DNA from: Prinsepia uniflora
Lineage: Eukaryota > Streptophyta > Magnoliopsida > Rosales > Rosaceae
Length of the DNA stretch: 64,000 nt
Reading direction: 5' to 3'
NCBI GenBank assembly: GCA_032719365.1
Contig: CM064863.1
Coordinates: 21,523,137-21,587,136, forward strand
In this document: in pieces, positions 21,887 through 34,551 of the stretch
Numbering within the stretch: position 1 is the first letter of the stretch
How the letters are laid out: every line of letters starts with the position of its first letter
Program-made: the position numbers and the translations under genes
Notes under the pieces: generated by a model
Seen by the model: only the letters and a program-made list of their open reading frames with translations
What the model was told of the DNA's origin: nothing
The model's database searches: none

Positions 21887-23790
21887 TGTAACGACCCTTC
21901 CCGAATTCCGGGATTAGATTAGTCAATTAGTGAGGTTGATCGGTGGTTAGTAGGCTGAAATCGGACAAAATGTGCAAAATGACCGTTTTGCCCCTGGTCG
22001 TGGGCAAAATGTTGACTTTTTGATCGGGCGGTCAAACAGACTTTGACCGATGAACGTGACGTAGTTGGGGACGTCACGAGTTCATAGACAGGTGGCACGT
22101 TCGATTCCGACATTCGAGGAGGAAGTTATGATGTTCGGAAGTCGAGGGGCATTTTGGTAATTTGGCATGTTAGGGGCCAAATGTTGACTTTTTGACCGGG
22201 GGGTCCAATGGACGAGGGCCAAGGACCGTTATGTAGGTCTCGTCGATACGAATCCAATGACAGGCGGCATGCCGAAATCGGAGATTCGATGACGAAGTTA
22301 TGGTCAAGGAAACGAATTAACGAACCGAGGCTCCGATTAAAATAATAATAAAATAATGAATAGTGACCATTGACTGTGCACACCTGGATGAGTGACAAGT
22401 GTCACCCATCCCCTAATCTAAGCCTTAAAACCTGATCCATGTTTTCCTCTAAACACTATCATTACAACATCATCATTATGTTTAATATTTGTTAATTAAT
22501 TGTTAAATCCATTAATCCCCTTTGTTCTTCAAACCGTGCACAAATTGGGCGAAACTGAATTGAAAGAATTGAGCTCTCTTCCACTGCCGGTTTTGAGTGA
22601 GAATTGTGAGATTAGTGAGAGTGAATTAAACTGGGGAAACACTCGGAACGATTGAAGGCTGGGAGCTGAGAATTCGAAAATTTGGATTTTGGGGGGGAAG
22701 ATCGGATTTTAAACTAGGGGCCGTGAGGATCAAATTGGAGCTCACATTCAGCTTCCTGGGATCCCTACGATCAGTTTCATCGAAGGAACGAAGGAAATTG
22801 GCCGTCAATTGGCTCTGAACGGACCCGGTGACAGTAAGGAAATTTCAAAGTCGAGTCGTGATCTTTGAGTGATTAAACGGTGTAATTGATGTGGGGAAAC
22901 TACTTCTCAGGATCCCACGATGCTTCTGAGTGAATCAATTGGAAGAAACTGGCTGAGATTGACGGAATTCCATGATTGCACAGTACCCGGGTGTTCTTGG
23001 TGTTCATCATCGAATCGTGGAATTGTAGGTAAGTATTTGTGTAATCAACGTTACAGAACTTAAATTGAACTAAGAACGAAGCTAACTGAATGTTCAATTG
23101 ATGAAATCGGTGTTGAATTGATAGGATTGGAACCGGGTCGTCTCGCGGACTAATTGGACCCGTTTACCAGACATACGGGTTAGGACGATGCACTGTAGCA
23201 AGCGCGTGGGTTTCACGCGCAGCCACACACGGCGGCGCGTGACGGCGCGTGGGCACGAACCTCGAGGTGAGGTCAACATGACTTCTGTCCTATTTAATGT
23301 AACGAACATTTTGGGATTGGTTTCGTGTCAATCGGACACCGTTTCGATATTGTTCGGGACGTCCGAAGGTTTTAAAACAAGTTTAAAAATAGTTAAAAAT
23401 TCGGGAAAATTACGGGACTTTGATAGGATGTTGATGATGAGGTTAGTGACCCTCTAATGTAATTTGGACAGGATTGAGAGTCCCAGTGATAGTGGTGTGG
23501 CCCGGGAGGGCCGATGGCACGCGTATCGAGGCATACCGTTAAACGGTCTGTGAGTGGACTTTGGTTTTATAAATCCTATGCATGCTTAAATGTGTTATAT
23601 GTTTTATATACGTGATTTCTATGATGGTGATTGTGAGTATTGATTTCGGGTATGTTGCACGTATTTCGAGGTATTTTCCGTATTTCACGTATATCGAGGT
23701 TAACGATTTTATTGTGGTTTTATGTGCTTATGGCTTAATGGCTTAATACATAATGTGATAAAAAGGGTTTGGAATTGGAAAGATGAACTC

Positions 23791-24125
23791 GGGTTGAGGC
23801 CCAATTAGTTTGGAAACCTCGGACTTGGAGTCCATTTGTGTTAATGAAATCGGGCCGGGGGCCCAGTTGCTTTATGAAATCGGGCCAGGGGCCCAGTTGT
23901 TTATGAAAACGGGCTAAGACCCATTCGAGTGATGTTATCGGGCCAGGGGCCCAGTTGATTTACGAAATCGGGCCGTGGGCCCAGTGGTTTACAAAATCGG
24001 GCATGGGGCCCAGTTGGATTATAATGGTAATTTCGGGTCAAGGACCCTATGTTTAATAATTGTGACTTCGGGCCAGAGACCCTAAATGGAATTATGTTGT
24101 TTTATGGAAATTTCGGGCAGGGCCC
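23791..24125 (+). other. Covarying hairpin array, GGGCC type
   Basis: About eleven units: GGACT-TGG-AGTCC (23821-23833), GGGCC-GGG-GGCCC (23852-23864), GGGCC-AGG-GGCCC (23882-23894 and 23940-23952), GGGCC-GTG-GGCCC (23970-23982), GGGTC-AAG-GACCC (24035-24047), and imperfect units at 23791, 23911, 23999, 24070 and 24115. Where one arm changes, the other usually changes to match. Confidence 0.88.
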
Positions 24126-24209
24126 ATTGTAATGATGTGATAAAAGGAATTAATAACACTGTTTTCCATATACCATCTTGATACGGGGATATATGATGGT
24201 CTCTTCTAG

Positions 24210-24447
24210 GTGTCTGGGACACTGGGGAAGTCACGGTGCATTGCCTGCGAGGGGTCATTATACGGAGCAGCCTGACCGTATGATGACTCAGGAGTAGGAT
24301 TGCTATGATTGACGTCAGGAACGTTAGACATCTATGATGTCAGAGATATGGACCCGGAGAGACCCCGGGCAGCACGCGTCGATTATTATACCGTGAGATA
24401 TGACGTCTGGGACGTCCAGCGTCTGGGACGCTAAGCATCTGGGATGC
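24210..24447 (+). other. Covarying hairpin array, TGG-loop type
   Basis: GTGTC-TGG-GACAC (24210-24222), GACATC-TAT-GATGTC (24327-24341), ACGTC-TGG-GACGT (24403-24415), GCGTC-TGG-GACGC (24419-24431), GCATC-TGG-GATGC (24435-24447). The loop is constant while the outer arm bases vary in matched pairs. Confidence 0.9.
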
Positions 24448-24982
24448 TGGAGATGGTAATGGTAAAATATGAATTAATGAATCGATGAAATGGCTTTTCG
24501 GTTGGATTTGTGGTTAGGTGATTTAAATGGATTTATGTTTATGGTTTTGGGCGGTGGCCCACATGGTTGTTTATGTATGGTTGTGGTATTCCACAGTTTT
24601 GGGCTGAGTTCCCACACTTAGTTTTTGGTTAACGGTTTTTGGGCTAAGGCCCTAATGGCTCGGTTGACCAAACGTTTTGGTTACTGGTTTTTGTGGCATG
24701 CATACGTTTTTATTGGAGGGCATAAATGTCTTATAAATGTATTTGATGAACTTATTGTTTTTTGTCCACTCACAGCTTTTGGTTTTAATGCCCTTCAGGT
24801 TGATTACGGATGCGATTACAGCAGAGACTGAGACATTGCACACCTCTTCCATCGGTCCTTGCGCACTCTGGATGCCTCGTTTGGGCAGTGGCTCTTGGAT
24901 ATCCATTGTCTGACACCCCTTGTTGGACGGGAGCAGGGCACATTCCACGGTAATCCCAGGGGGATTGGGATGGGTCCTGTCA

Positions 24983-25608
24983 GTAAGTGTGAAACCGAAG
25001 AAAGACAGCCTAAATTGGTTTGTTGCCTATCCTTATTTGCCGAAAAAATGGGGATGACTCCCGTAACAAAGGCACTAGTAATTGCCTGAAATAACTGGGC
25101 CACAACCAATTTTTTTCCACTTGTAACTGCCCAGGCCTGGAAGGCCTCTTAAACAAAATAAGAAGAAGATCCACAGACCAGCCAAGAAGGCCCAAAAAAA
25201 ACAAAAAGAAAAAGGGCCCAGAAGGCGACAGCCCAGCGCTACAGTGCGCGGCTCGGCTCGCCGCCAGCTCGGCTCCGACAAAAAAAAATCTTCCTTTGCA
25301 CTCTTCGGGCCTAAAACATATACTCATGCATGCCTAAGCAATGCAATACCCCTAAATTAAGGACCAAAATAACATTTATTTATACTATCTATGCATATTG
25401 TATATTGTTTACTTGTTTGTTTGTTTATTTCATTACTTACATGTTATTAATAAATGTAATAGACTACTTGTACATATAAGGAACCTGAAGTTTCCTTTAT
25501 TGATATCCTGGATTATCATACCATGTTATAGAATCTGCAGTTCTCATTAGTTGCTTATGGATGTGTTTTTCCCAAAACACTAATTCTATTCATTAATCTT
25601 TGTAGAGC
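24983..25608 (+). other. Copia A leader, second part
   Basis: Untranslated leader between the nested solo LTR and the gag start. It includes a purine-rich stretch at 25140-25230. No ORF is supported. Confidence 0.6.
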
Positions 25609-26721
25609 ATGGCACATCTCAACAAACTGGATTTTGACGCACTAGAAATTTCTGGAAGAAACTACTACCAGTGAACTGAAGATGTGAAACTTCATCTCAC
25701 TGCAAAGAGAATCAGGTCAGCCATCCAAGAAGATAATGTGACTTCTGAGCATCAGAAGGCGGACGCCATGATCCTCATTCGGAGGTAAATGGATCGCGCA
25801 CTGCAGCGTGAATACTTGGGTCAAGAGGACCCGAGAGCTTTGTGGGTTTCACTGGCTGATCGTTTCGATCACCAAAAGGACAAATTCTTACCTGAAGTAA
25901 GACATGACTGGCATAACATTCGTTTCCAGGATTTTAAATCCGTAAACTAATATAATTATGAGATATGCCGTATTCAGTCTCTTCTCAAGTATTGTTGGGA
26001 GGAGCTCACTGAAACCGACCTACTTGAGAAGACTTTCTCCACATTTCCTGCCTCGTGTATTGTCCTGCAGCAACAATACAGAGAGCGGAAGATTACCAGG
26101 TTCACGGAGTTGATCACTACTTTGTTGCTCGCTGAAAAGAACAACATTTTGTTAATGAAGAATGATCAATCCCGGCCTGTGGGTACTAGTACAGCACCTT
26201 TGCCTGAAGCAAATGTTGTTGCACCTCGCGATGCCAACTGTGAGTGGAGAAACAGGGGTCGTGTTAGAGGTGGAGGACATAACCGTCCAACACATGGTGC
26301 ACACCCCTATGATCGGGTCTATGGTTACCATGCCCCACGTGACCGTGGTAATAGTGGTCTAGGCCCACGTGGTGGACACCCCTATGACCGAACCCAAGAT
26401 TACTATATCCCATGTGGCTGTGGTAACCGTGGTCTAGGTCCACGTGGTGGATATCACGCTCCTCGGGGTCAGCGTGCTCAAAACGAGAGAAACCCTAGTC
26501 CTGCCCGTCGCCACCAGAATCAAAACCCACTTGACTTATGTTATAAATGTGGAGGTCGCGATCACTGGTCCCGCACCTGCTGTGCATCAGCACAAGTTAT
26601 TGCCCAGTACCATGCTAGACGTGATACTCGAAAGGCTAATTTTGCTATAGGACCAGTCCCCGCTGAAACCACCCTTGCCATTGCTGATTTCCAAACTGCA
26701 GCTAGACATGTTGAGGATTGA
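25609..26721 (+). pseudogene. Copia A gag (nucleocapsid) with stop codons
   Basis: ATG at 25609 opens a frame MAHLNKLDFDALEISG that runs in register to 26721 apart from three in-frame stops (near 25672, 25787 and 25948), each explained by one base change. The C-terminal half is rich in Arg and Gly and ends with a CCHC zinc knuckle, CYKCGGRDHWSRTC, near 26540. Gag packages the element RNA into virus-like particles. This copy is inactive. Confidence 0.9.
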
Positions 26722-26926
26722 GTGATTTGCATAAATATGGATAGGATCAGCGCTTGTGCCAATTTTTTTTTATGGATATTGTTTTTTATTACTATTTCTG
26801 GATATTGTTTGGTGATTTATATTCGTTCTGGACTTATTTTTCTATCTGCTCGAATATTATTTAATCTATTTATTCATTTTTCATAAACGTGATTGTTGAT
26901 TACTTTAGTTATATTGATGGTTAGGC
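26722..26926 (+). other. Spacer between copia A gag and protease
   Basis: A 205-bp AT-rich stretch with no open frame; the gag-pol frame is lost here. Confidence 0.5.
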
Positions 26927-29233
26927 ATGTCAAATGGTGAAGTTTGTTGTCTAGCTGACAGTGCTACTATGCACACTATCCTCCGTGATACTATGCACAC
27001 TATCTTCCGTGATAGGGTATTTTTTGCAAACTTAATACCTAACCACACCCCTGTGATAACTATTTATGGCCAATCAAATTTGATTGAAGGCTCCGGAAGA
27101 GCCCAATTTATGTTGTCCAATGGTACTGTATTTACCATTGCTAAAGCCTTATACTCCACACGTTCCAGCAAAACGTTATTGAGTTTTAAGGATATTCGAG
27201 CTAATGATTATCATGTTGAAACCACAAAAGAAAAGAATGTGGAATATTTTTGCATAACCTCCAACTTGTATGGTTGGAAGCGTACATTGGAGAAATTGAA
27301 ATGCCTCATGAGTGGACTCTACATGACCACTATTAGAACCATTGAGGCAAATCACATAGCTAGCCAGAAGCTACCTAACCCTAGCAACTACTTATTATGG
27401 CATGACCGATTGGGACACCCTGGTCAAGGTATGATGCACCCTATCCTCAATACATCACATCGGCATCCCTTACAAATAAGGACCTTGTGTTTAGTGAAAC
27501 ACTATGCCAAGCTTGCTCAATGGGAAAATTGAACACTAGACCATCATATGTAAAAATCGATAAAGACTCTGCCCCTTTCTTGTACCGAATACAAGGGGAT
27601 ATTTGTGGACCCATCCAACCACCATGTGGACCATTTAAATATTTCATGGTTTTGGTTGATGCATCGACGAGGTGGTCCCATGTGACCCTATTGTCCACAC
27701 GCAATGCTGCGTTTGCTAAACTCCTTGCCAAAATCAAGGGCTCACTATTCGGATTATCCTATAAAGTCCATCAGACTTGATAATGCTAGTGAGTTTACAT
27801 CGAAATCTTTCGATGATTATTGCATGTCCTTTGGGATTGATGTTGAACATCCAATTGCACATGATCACACCCAGAATGGTCTCGCAGAAGCATTCATTAA
27901 ACGATTACAAATGATTGCACGAACCTTGGTTATGCGCACCAAGCTCCCAATTTCTGCGTGGGGCTATGCAATTTTACATGCAACTATATTGGTCCGGTTG
28001 AGTCCCACTGCCACCCAACCCTATTCTGCGTTACAGCTGGTAACTGGGTACGAACCTGATGTTTCGTACTTACGCATTTTTGGGTGTACAGTCTACGTGC
28101 CAATTGCGCTGCCACAACGTACAAAAATGGAACCTCAACGCCAGAGGGGCATATATGTCAGCTATGAATCCCCCTCCATTATACTTTATTTAGAGCCCTT
28201 GACAGGCGATTTATTTACCGCTTGATTTGCGGATTGTCACTTCGATGAGACAGTCTTCCCGCCGTTAGGGGGAGATAGGAACATCAACGTTCCTAAATGT
28301 CTCCACTATGTCTCATCTTGATCCCCGAATCACACAAAGTGAAAATAAAGTACGGAGAATTCTAGATCTACAGAGTATAGCTAATAATATGCCAGATGCT
28401 TTCTCTGATCTAGCTAAAGGGACGAGATCACATATACCTGTTGTAAACGTGCCTAGAAAGATAGACGTCCACGTAAGACATGCCATCCCAGATGGACGAG
28501 TCCTCCCAGATGGACGAAGTACGGCCATGGCGGCTAACCAGTCATATGACCCTGCCCAGAAGCGAGGTAGAGCAATAGGTTCGAAGAATTTTCATCCCCG
28601 GAAGAGGAAACATTCGGCACAATCGAATCCCTTGGATATCACTATATCATCTGATCCATCTCGTGAGATAATTCCGGATTATGGGTCTGTCTTAGAAAAG
28701 ACGACATTGGGGGACGCCTCAACGTCTGAACCCACTCCCGAGAATAGAGAGATCTCGATAAACTATGCATGCTTAAATGAGATATGGAATCAGAATGATA
28801 TTATCATCGATGATATATTTGTATTCGCAGTAGATACTGAAATAATAACTAGTGATGATATGGAATCTCGCTCCGTTGATGAATGGCAACGTAGAGAAGA
28901 CTGGCCAAAATGGAAAGAAGCAATCCAGGTCGAACTTGATTCCTTAACAAAAAGAAAGGTGTTTGGACCTGTAACTCCCACACCTCCCCATGTTAAACCT
29001 GTAGGCTTTAAATGGGTATTTGTAAGGAATCGTAATAAGAAAAACGAGATTATGAGATACAAAGCTCGTCAAGTGGCGTAAGGATTTTCTCAACGCCCTG
29101 GAATTGATTACGAGGAGACATATTCTCCAGTAATGGCCATTATAATGTTCCGCTGCCTTATCACTTTGGTAGTTTCCGAAAAACCGAGTATGCTGCTTTT
29201 GGATGTGGTCTCAGCTTATCTCTATGGGGATCT

Positions 29234-29281
<48 letters not shown>

Positions 29282-30483
29282 GTTCCTGAAAGACTTAAAA
29301 TATCTGATGCAAATAGTTCCAAACCACGTAACACGCTCTCTATTCTTTTGAGGCGTTCACTTTATGGATTGAAATAATCCGGACGGATGTGGTATAACCG
29401 TCTAAGTGAATATTTGATCAGATTGAAATACGTTAATAATGAATTATGCCCATACGTGCTTATTAAGAAAATAAGTTTCGGGTTCGCTATAGTGGCAGTT
29501 TATGTCGATAACATGAATCTGATTGGTACTCCTGAAGAGATCTGAGAAACCACTAAGCACCTGAAGTTAGAATTTGAAATGATGGATCTTGGGAGAACAC
29601 ACTTCTGTCTCGGCCTGGAGCTTGAGCACCGTGCAGATGGAATTTTGGGCCGTCGATCGAATTACATCTAGAAGATGTTGAGACGTTTTAATGAGGATAA
29701 AATGAAACCCTCAAGCACGCCCATGATCGTCCGAATTCTAGATCCTAAGAAGGACCCGTTTCATCCAGCAGATGACAACAAAGAGATATTGACACCAGAA
29801 GTACAATATCTAAGTGCAATAGGCCCACTATTGTACTTGGCTTAATGCACTAGACCAGACATTTCATTCGCTGTGAACTTGCTAGCTAGATTTAGCTCTG
29901 CGCCGCCACTGGAATGGCATAAAAGACATCTTCCGATACCTTAGAGGTACAACAGATATGGGCTTATTCTATCCCTATGCATCGAGGAATGAATCAAACC
30001 CCCTTGGCCCTCGAAATGATGCAGGCCTTGTTGGGTATGCTGCTGCAGGCCACCTATAAGACCCATACAAGGCACGTTCCCAATCCGGTTATGTCTTTAC
30101 CATTTGGAACACAACAATATCTAGGAGGTCTACGAAACAGACCCTTGTTTCTACGTCTTTGAATCATGCAGAGATTTTAGCCCTACACGAAGCAGTTCGT
30201 GAATGCATATGGCTAAGAGCCAGTACTGAGCATATTCGAAGTACCTGTGGGCTGAATTCCACCAATAATGAACCGATAGTTATCTACGAAGATAATGCTG
30301 CCTGCATAGAGCAGATGAAGACCGGTTTCATTAAGGAAGAAAACACCAAGCATATTGAACCAAGCCAATACGATCTCAAGATAATCATGCAGAATTGTTC
30401 ACCAAGTCATTACCAAAAGCCATATTCCAGCAGCATGTGCGACGTATTGGTTTACGTAGACTGGCTGATCTACCTAATCTGTA
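26927..30483 (+). pseudogene. Copia A pol: protease, integrase, RT, RNase H
   Basis: A protease-like start (DSATMHTI near 26958) is followed by the GAG-pre-integrase motif HDRLGHPG (about 27402). The integrase core is split over three frames (27487-27780, 27704-28225), with D-A-S in DASTRWSH and HTQNGLAEAF readable. RT follows with FKWVFVRNRNKKNEI (about 29010), a YVDN version of the catalytic YVDD (about 29505), and RNase H ending near 30483 (YEDNAACIEQMK). At least three frameshifts and several stops (near 29080, 29375, 29543) make it inactive. A TA microsatellite interrupts RT. Confidence 0.92.
29236..29277. repeat. (AT)21 microsatellite inside copia RT
   Basis: A 42-bp AT run at the point in RT where related elements read a short Asp-Ile-Tyr-Met-Lys segment. 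A shorter run sits at the same RT position in copy C (62965-62992). Confidence 0.92.
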
Positions 30484-31020
30484 GTTTTCAAGGGGAGTCA
30501 AGATTAGGGGGAGTATCCTGAAGTATACCAAGTATCCAAAAGTATACTGAGTATCCCGAAGTATACTCACATGATCATCATGTACTCTTTTTTCCTTCGA
30601 CCAAGGTTATTTTGTTCCATTGGGTTTTGTTACCTGGCTAGGTTTTAATGAGGCACATTTTGGTATAATCACCCCGCTAACAATGCATCCTGAAGATGCC
30701 ATGATTTGACTTACATCCATTTGCTCATCTTTTTCCTTCGACCACGGGCTTTTCCCACAGGGTTTACCAGGCAAGGTTTTTGGTGAAGCAACACTAATGC
30801 ATTTTATCTCAAAGGCGTACTATCTACCCATATTCCAGAAAAGGCCACATCAGCTACCTCAGAAGATTCCGATGTGATTATTTACACTCGTTGCACTTTT
30901 TTTCCTTCGACCAGGGTTATTTTTGTCCCATAGGGTTTTTGTCACCTGACAAGGTTTTAACGAGGCAACACATAAGCGCGTAGCCCAGAAACACCATTAC
31001 ATGAAATATCCAAGGGGGAG
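30484..31020 (+). other. Copia A 3' non-coding region with triplicated block and PPT
   Basis: A block beginning TTTTTCCTTCGACCA and ending AAGGTTTTAAYGAGGCA occurs three times (about 30586-30656, 30729-30790, 30896-30970), and GTATACT words cluster at 30512-30569. The purine tract CAAGGGGGAG ends at 31020. The same blocks are present, inverted, in copy C. Confidence 0.8.
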
Positions 31021-31242
31021 TGTTGTAAATTATGTTAAGAAATATGCCTATTTATGTAGATGGGTACAAGGGGTAGATAGATAATTGTACATATATATTA
31101 ACCTTATCCTTATATAAAGGGGTTAATTGGTTTTGTATGTAGGTACTATCATTATTCTGAATGTATTATAGAATACAGAGAACATTCCTTTTTCTATCTG
31201 CCACCTTCTCTAAAATCTCTCCCTCCTAAATCCTTCACAACA
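31021..31242 (+). repeat. Copia A 3' LTR
   Basis: Matches the 5' LTR and is followed by the target duplication AATTG (31243-31247). Confidence 0.94.
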
Positions 31243-31483
31243 AATTGGAAATATAGAATGATTTTTATATTCCGTGGACAGAGATTTGATCACAATCCTT
31301 TGTGATTCACATGTTCTGTTCTATTTCATACAAAGAAATTTGTTGGCAACATCTGATTGTGATAAAGAACTCACTGATAGTCCATGAAAAAAAAACTAAT
31401 GATTTGGTTAATTATATAACCAATCTCACTGTTAATTAAGCAGCAGAGTGACTAGTTTGGAGGTTAAAAAGATTGTGATAATC
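31243..31483. other. 3' flank of ABCB pseudogene 2
   Basis: Unassigned AT-rich DNA between copia A and the last recognisable ABCB codons. Confidence 0.5.
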
Positions 31484-32081
31484 CTCCCTGAATTACGAGT
31501 AGCTCATAATGTGAGCCTTGTTCGACGACTACTCCATTTTCAATCACAGAAATGGTGTCTGCCTTTTATATTGTGGATAGTCTATGAGCTACAACCAAGG
31601 GCCAATCCATATATTTGAAGGCAGTAGAAAATTTGTCTTTATTCACATAACTAACCATTAGAAATGTAAATCTTGATTCTTGATTAATTAATTTTTTTTT
31701 GTGAAACCATCTTCTCGGTTTTTCAATTCTTGCCTACATGAAAGATGACCCGTATTAATACTAATGACCCTTGATTTTCACCGGCTGCTATTATTTAATT
31801 CTCTATTTAAAAAATATATTTAATATAGTATCAATTTTAGGACCAGGGCTTGTGCCCATTTTTTCTACCCTTACGACCAGCCTTACTATAGCTGCATATG
31901 TTATGCCCCCCATCATCGTTCAAGGGCTTTTGGACTAGTGTCTCCGACACGCTATCAATGGCACTGGTTGCTTCATCTAATAGAAGGATTCTAGAAGGAT
32001 TCTATGATGCTTGAATATCGCACGTGGACGTGTTATCCTTTGCTTATTGCCCCCTTATTGGATCCTCAGTTATACACTAAG
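31484..32081 (-). pseudogene. ABCB pseudogene 2: NBD2 C-terminal part
   Basis: Minus-strand reading near 32060-31905 gives GGNKQRI (from the LSGGQKQR signature), then LLLDEATSAIDSVSETLVQ. After about 250 bp of unrelated AT-rich sequence (about 31600-31850), the switch motif VVAHRLSTI and a tail follow (31596-31484). The unrelated stretch is a further small insertion of unknown type. Confidence 0.85.
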
Positions 32082-32603
32082 TGTGTGTACTAACTGTAAG
32101 CAGTGACGTGACACTCGAGTGAGTGTAAGCGAGTTGTGATATCAACCAGTGATGCATAACATAATTCTAAGTTAGGTGAGCTCTCTTCTAGAACAAGGAT
32201 GTAGGTGTCATAACCCCATTAGCCTATATAGGTTCTCAATTGCACTTGGTGCATTGTCATCATAGTGACATCACCATTCTAACTGAATTCGGTCATGTAA
32301 TCTATACAACAGTGAGTAATCATTCAATCAATGTAGTAAGGAATATTCATACTTTTTCTCTAAGAAATTTGCTAATAAACAATTTATCAAACACTTGGTG
32401 TGCACAACCTTTCACATATAATCTCATATTGATTTCAATCCAAAATTCATCGTCCATTTTAATCATTAAACAAATTAGAAACAACCAATCCTAATATAAG
32501 TATAATTGGGTTCAATGAAAGAGGGCGTTGAAGGACATACCTGAAAGCCTAGCTGAAATCAATTTTTCTACATAATCCCAACTCTGAGCACAAAATACCG
32601 ACA
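32082..32603 (+). repeat. Copia B 5' LTR
   Basis: Aligns with 53854-54401 throughout, including the shared stretch CATTCTAACTGAATTC. The two LTRs differ by many substitutions and small gaps, so the insertion is old. Confidence 0.9.
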
Positions 32604-33967
32604 TGGTATCAAAGCAATATGGTGCTTGATTGTGTTGCTAGGATGTTCTCTATGAAGATCACATTACAAATGTGATTAGTAGTAGGTCTGAACTAGCGAC
32701 TACATGTGATGAGCTTAGAGCTCCTATCTTTGATGGAACTAATTATGAATTTTGGAGCATTAAGACGCATACCATTATGAGTGTTCATGATCTTTGGGAG
32801 TACGTTGAGGTTGGATTGAATTAAGGCGTGCCACAAGCTGATGGAAAAGCTATAGCTAGAACAACTTGAGCTAAATACAAGGTGATGGATTGGGGATGAT
32901 CAAAACAATTGTGATGTACTCGATTTTCTCTAGGATCTCAAATGAAGAAATTTTAAAAGATACTTGGGATCTGCTGAAAATAGAATATAGGGGTGATCAC
33001 ACAAATGACTTTGAGTATATAAGAGTGAAGGATGATGAGTCATTTTAAGTTTATACTAGAATATATTCTATTGATGATCAAATGAGATCTTATGGCGAAG
33101 AAGTCACTAAAAAAAGAATGGCACAAAATATGTTAATTAGCTTAACTAAGCCCTATGAACCTATTGTGTCGATTCTAAAAGGTGAATGGGTACAAAGTCT
33201 GTTTGCATCCATTTGTGCCTATGATAAAAGCTAATACACAAGGAAAACAAGGCAAAGCTAAATAGAATTATGAAGAAAATAAAAGCCAGAAGAACAAGCT
33301 CAGTGGTTATGTGAAGAATAACAACGGTGCTAGGGATGCTATGATAGATTCTAGAGGTGCATCTACTTTAAAGGATCTATAAGATCTGTAGTAAACTATA
33401 TTATGGAGAGTTCCCGTTTAAAGGCAAGAATAAATGCTTCAAATGCAATAAGTTTGGCCATATTGCCAACGAGTGTGATGTAAAACAGACTATGAATCTT
33501 GACAAACAGAAAGAGAATGAAGTTGGTGTGATGTTCTATGCATGTCAAGCAAGTACTATACCTAAGACAATGGTGTTTGTTATGGACAAATCACTAACAG
33601 CTAAGGTGAAGATGGCTACTAGTGATTTAGAACAAGCTACTAAACAAGGTACTCTTGTTATAAGCACCAAAAATGGTTAGAAATTGATACATGAGCTAAT
33701 GCTGGTGCCTGGTCTTGATGCTAATCTTCTTAGTGTTGGCCAAATTTTAAATCATGGCTACTACCTAATATTTGGTAAGCGTGTGTCGAGATTTATGAAA
33801 ATGAAGAAATGATACAATGTGTTGCATCCATTCCTATGGCAGGGAACATATGTTTTCTGAGCTCACTTGAGTATGTGAACTCAGTAGCTAGAAAAGCCAC
33901 TATGGATGAGAGTGCTTGGTTATAGCACATACATTTTGGACATTTAAACAACATCAGTTTAAAGACA
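32604..33967 (+). pseudogene. Copia B gag, protease and pre-integrase remnant
   Basis: After the primer site, a gag start reads LRAPIFDGTNYEFWSIK (about 32715), typical of plant copia gag. A CCHC knuckle CFKCNKFGHIANEC lies near 33440-33476, followed by protease-like sequence ending LMLVPGLDANLLSVGQIL (about 33700), and the pre-integrase HIHFGHLNNISLK ends at the gypsy insertion. Many stops are present. Confidence 0.85.
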
Positions 33968-34445
33968 TGTGGAACTCAAAATCACTGGAAAAATGTGGAG
34001 CTACCACGTGGCCCATAATTCCCGAAATGACCAAATTACCCCTAACAATAATACTTAAAGCCCAAGCACCGAACATGGCTCAAGCCCACAATGCTTACAT
34101 AACCCAAACATTGGGCCCAAACCGGGATGACACGAGGAAGCCTCTCACCCTCGATTTGCGTAACATGTGTCAGCACGCAAATCAATGAGCATTTGTCTCA
34201 CATTGAAACTATGGAAATTGAACATCCCACTCACCCCTACATAAGGGGTACATTTCTCAATAAAGGTAATTCAATTCAATGCTACCTATACTCTTGAGAT
34301 TTCTCTTTCGAAGCTGACTTAAGCATCAGAGTGTTTTCAGTTGAACCATCCCCCCGGGATTCAACCTTAACCCCGTTTGATTTTCGTTCTTGTGTGTAGG
34401 GATCCAGAAGGAACTTCACAGAGCCGGACAATTTTTGCATCAACA
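33968..34445 (+). repeat. Gypsy 5' LTR
   Basis: Aligns with 39612-40106. The main length difference is a C run, short here (about 34350) and 19 bases in the 3' LTR. Confidence 0.92.
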
Positions 34446-34551
34446 ACTAGTGCTTTCATTGAGAGCCGATTTGAGAAATACTCAAAGTGTGTTCCTTAGT
34501 TATTCCTCGAAAAAAAACTCCATTCTACTTTCAACACTTACAATTCCTCAG

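Larger units (their letters stand above)
21887..24982 (+). mobile_element. Solo LTR of the LARD family in the copia A leader
   Basis: 3,096 bp, starting TGTAACGACCC and ending CCTGTCA, with a perfect target duplication GTAAG at 21882-21886 and 24983-24987. It is longer and more diverged than the 2.7-kb copies. It carries two hairpin arrays (23791-24125 and 24210-24447). No coding sequence is supported. Confidence 0.96.
20957..31242 (+). mobile_element. Ty1/copia element A, degenerate, with nested solo LTR
   Basis: LTRs of 223 and 222 bp (20957-21179, 31021-31242) start TGTTGTAAATTAT and end CACAACA. A perfect target duplication AATTG lies at 20952-20956 and 31243-31247. A primer-site-like CGTTATCAATAC follows the 5' LTR, and the purine tract CAAGGGGGAG (31011-31020) precedes the 3' LTR. 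The order is copia type: gag, protease, integrase, RT, RNase H. All coding parts carry stops or frameshifts. The leader is long and interrupted by a 3.1-kb solo LTR. A minus-strand relative starts at 59336. Confidence 0.95.
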
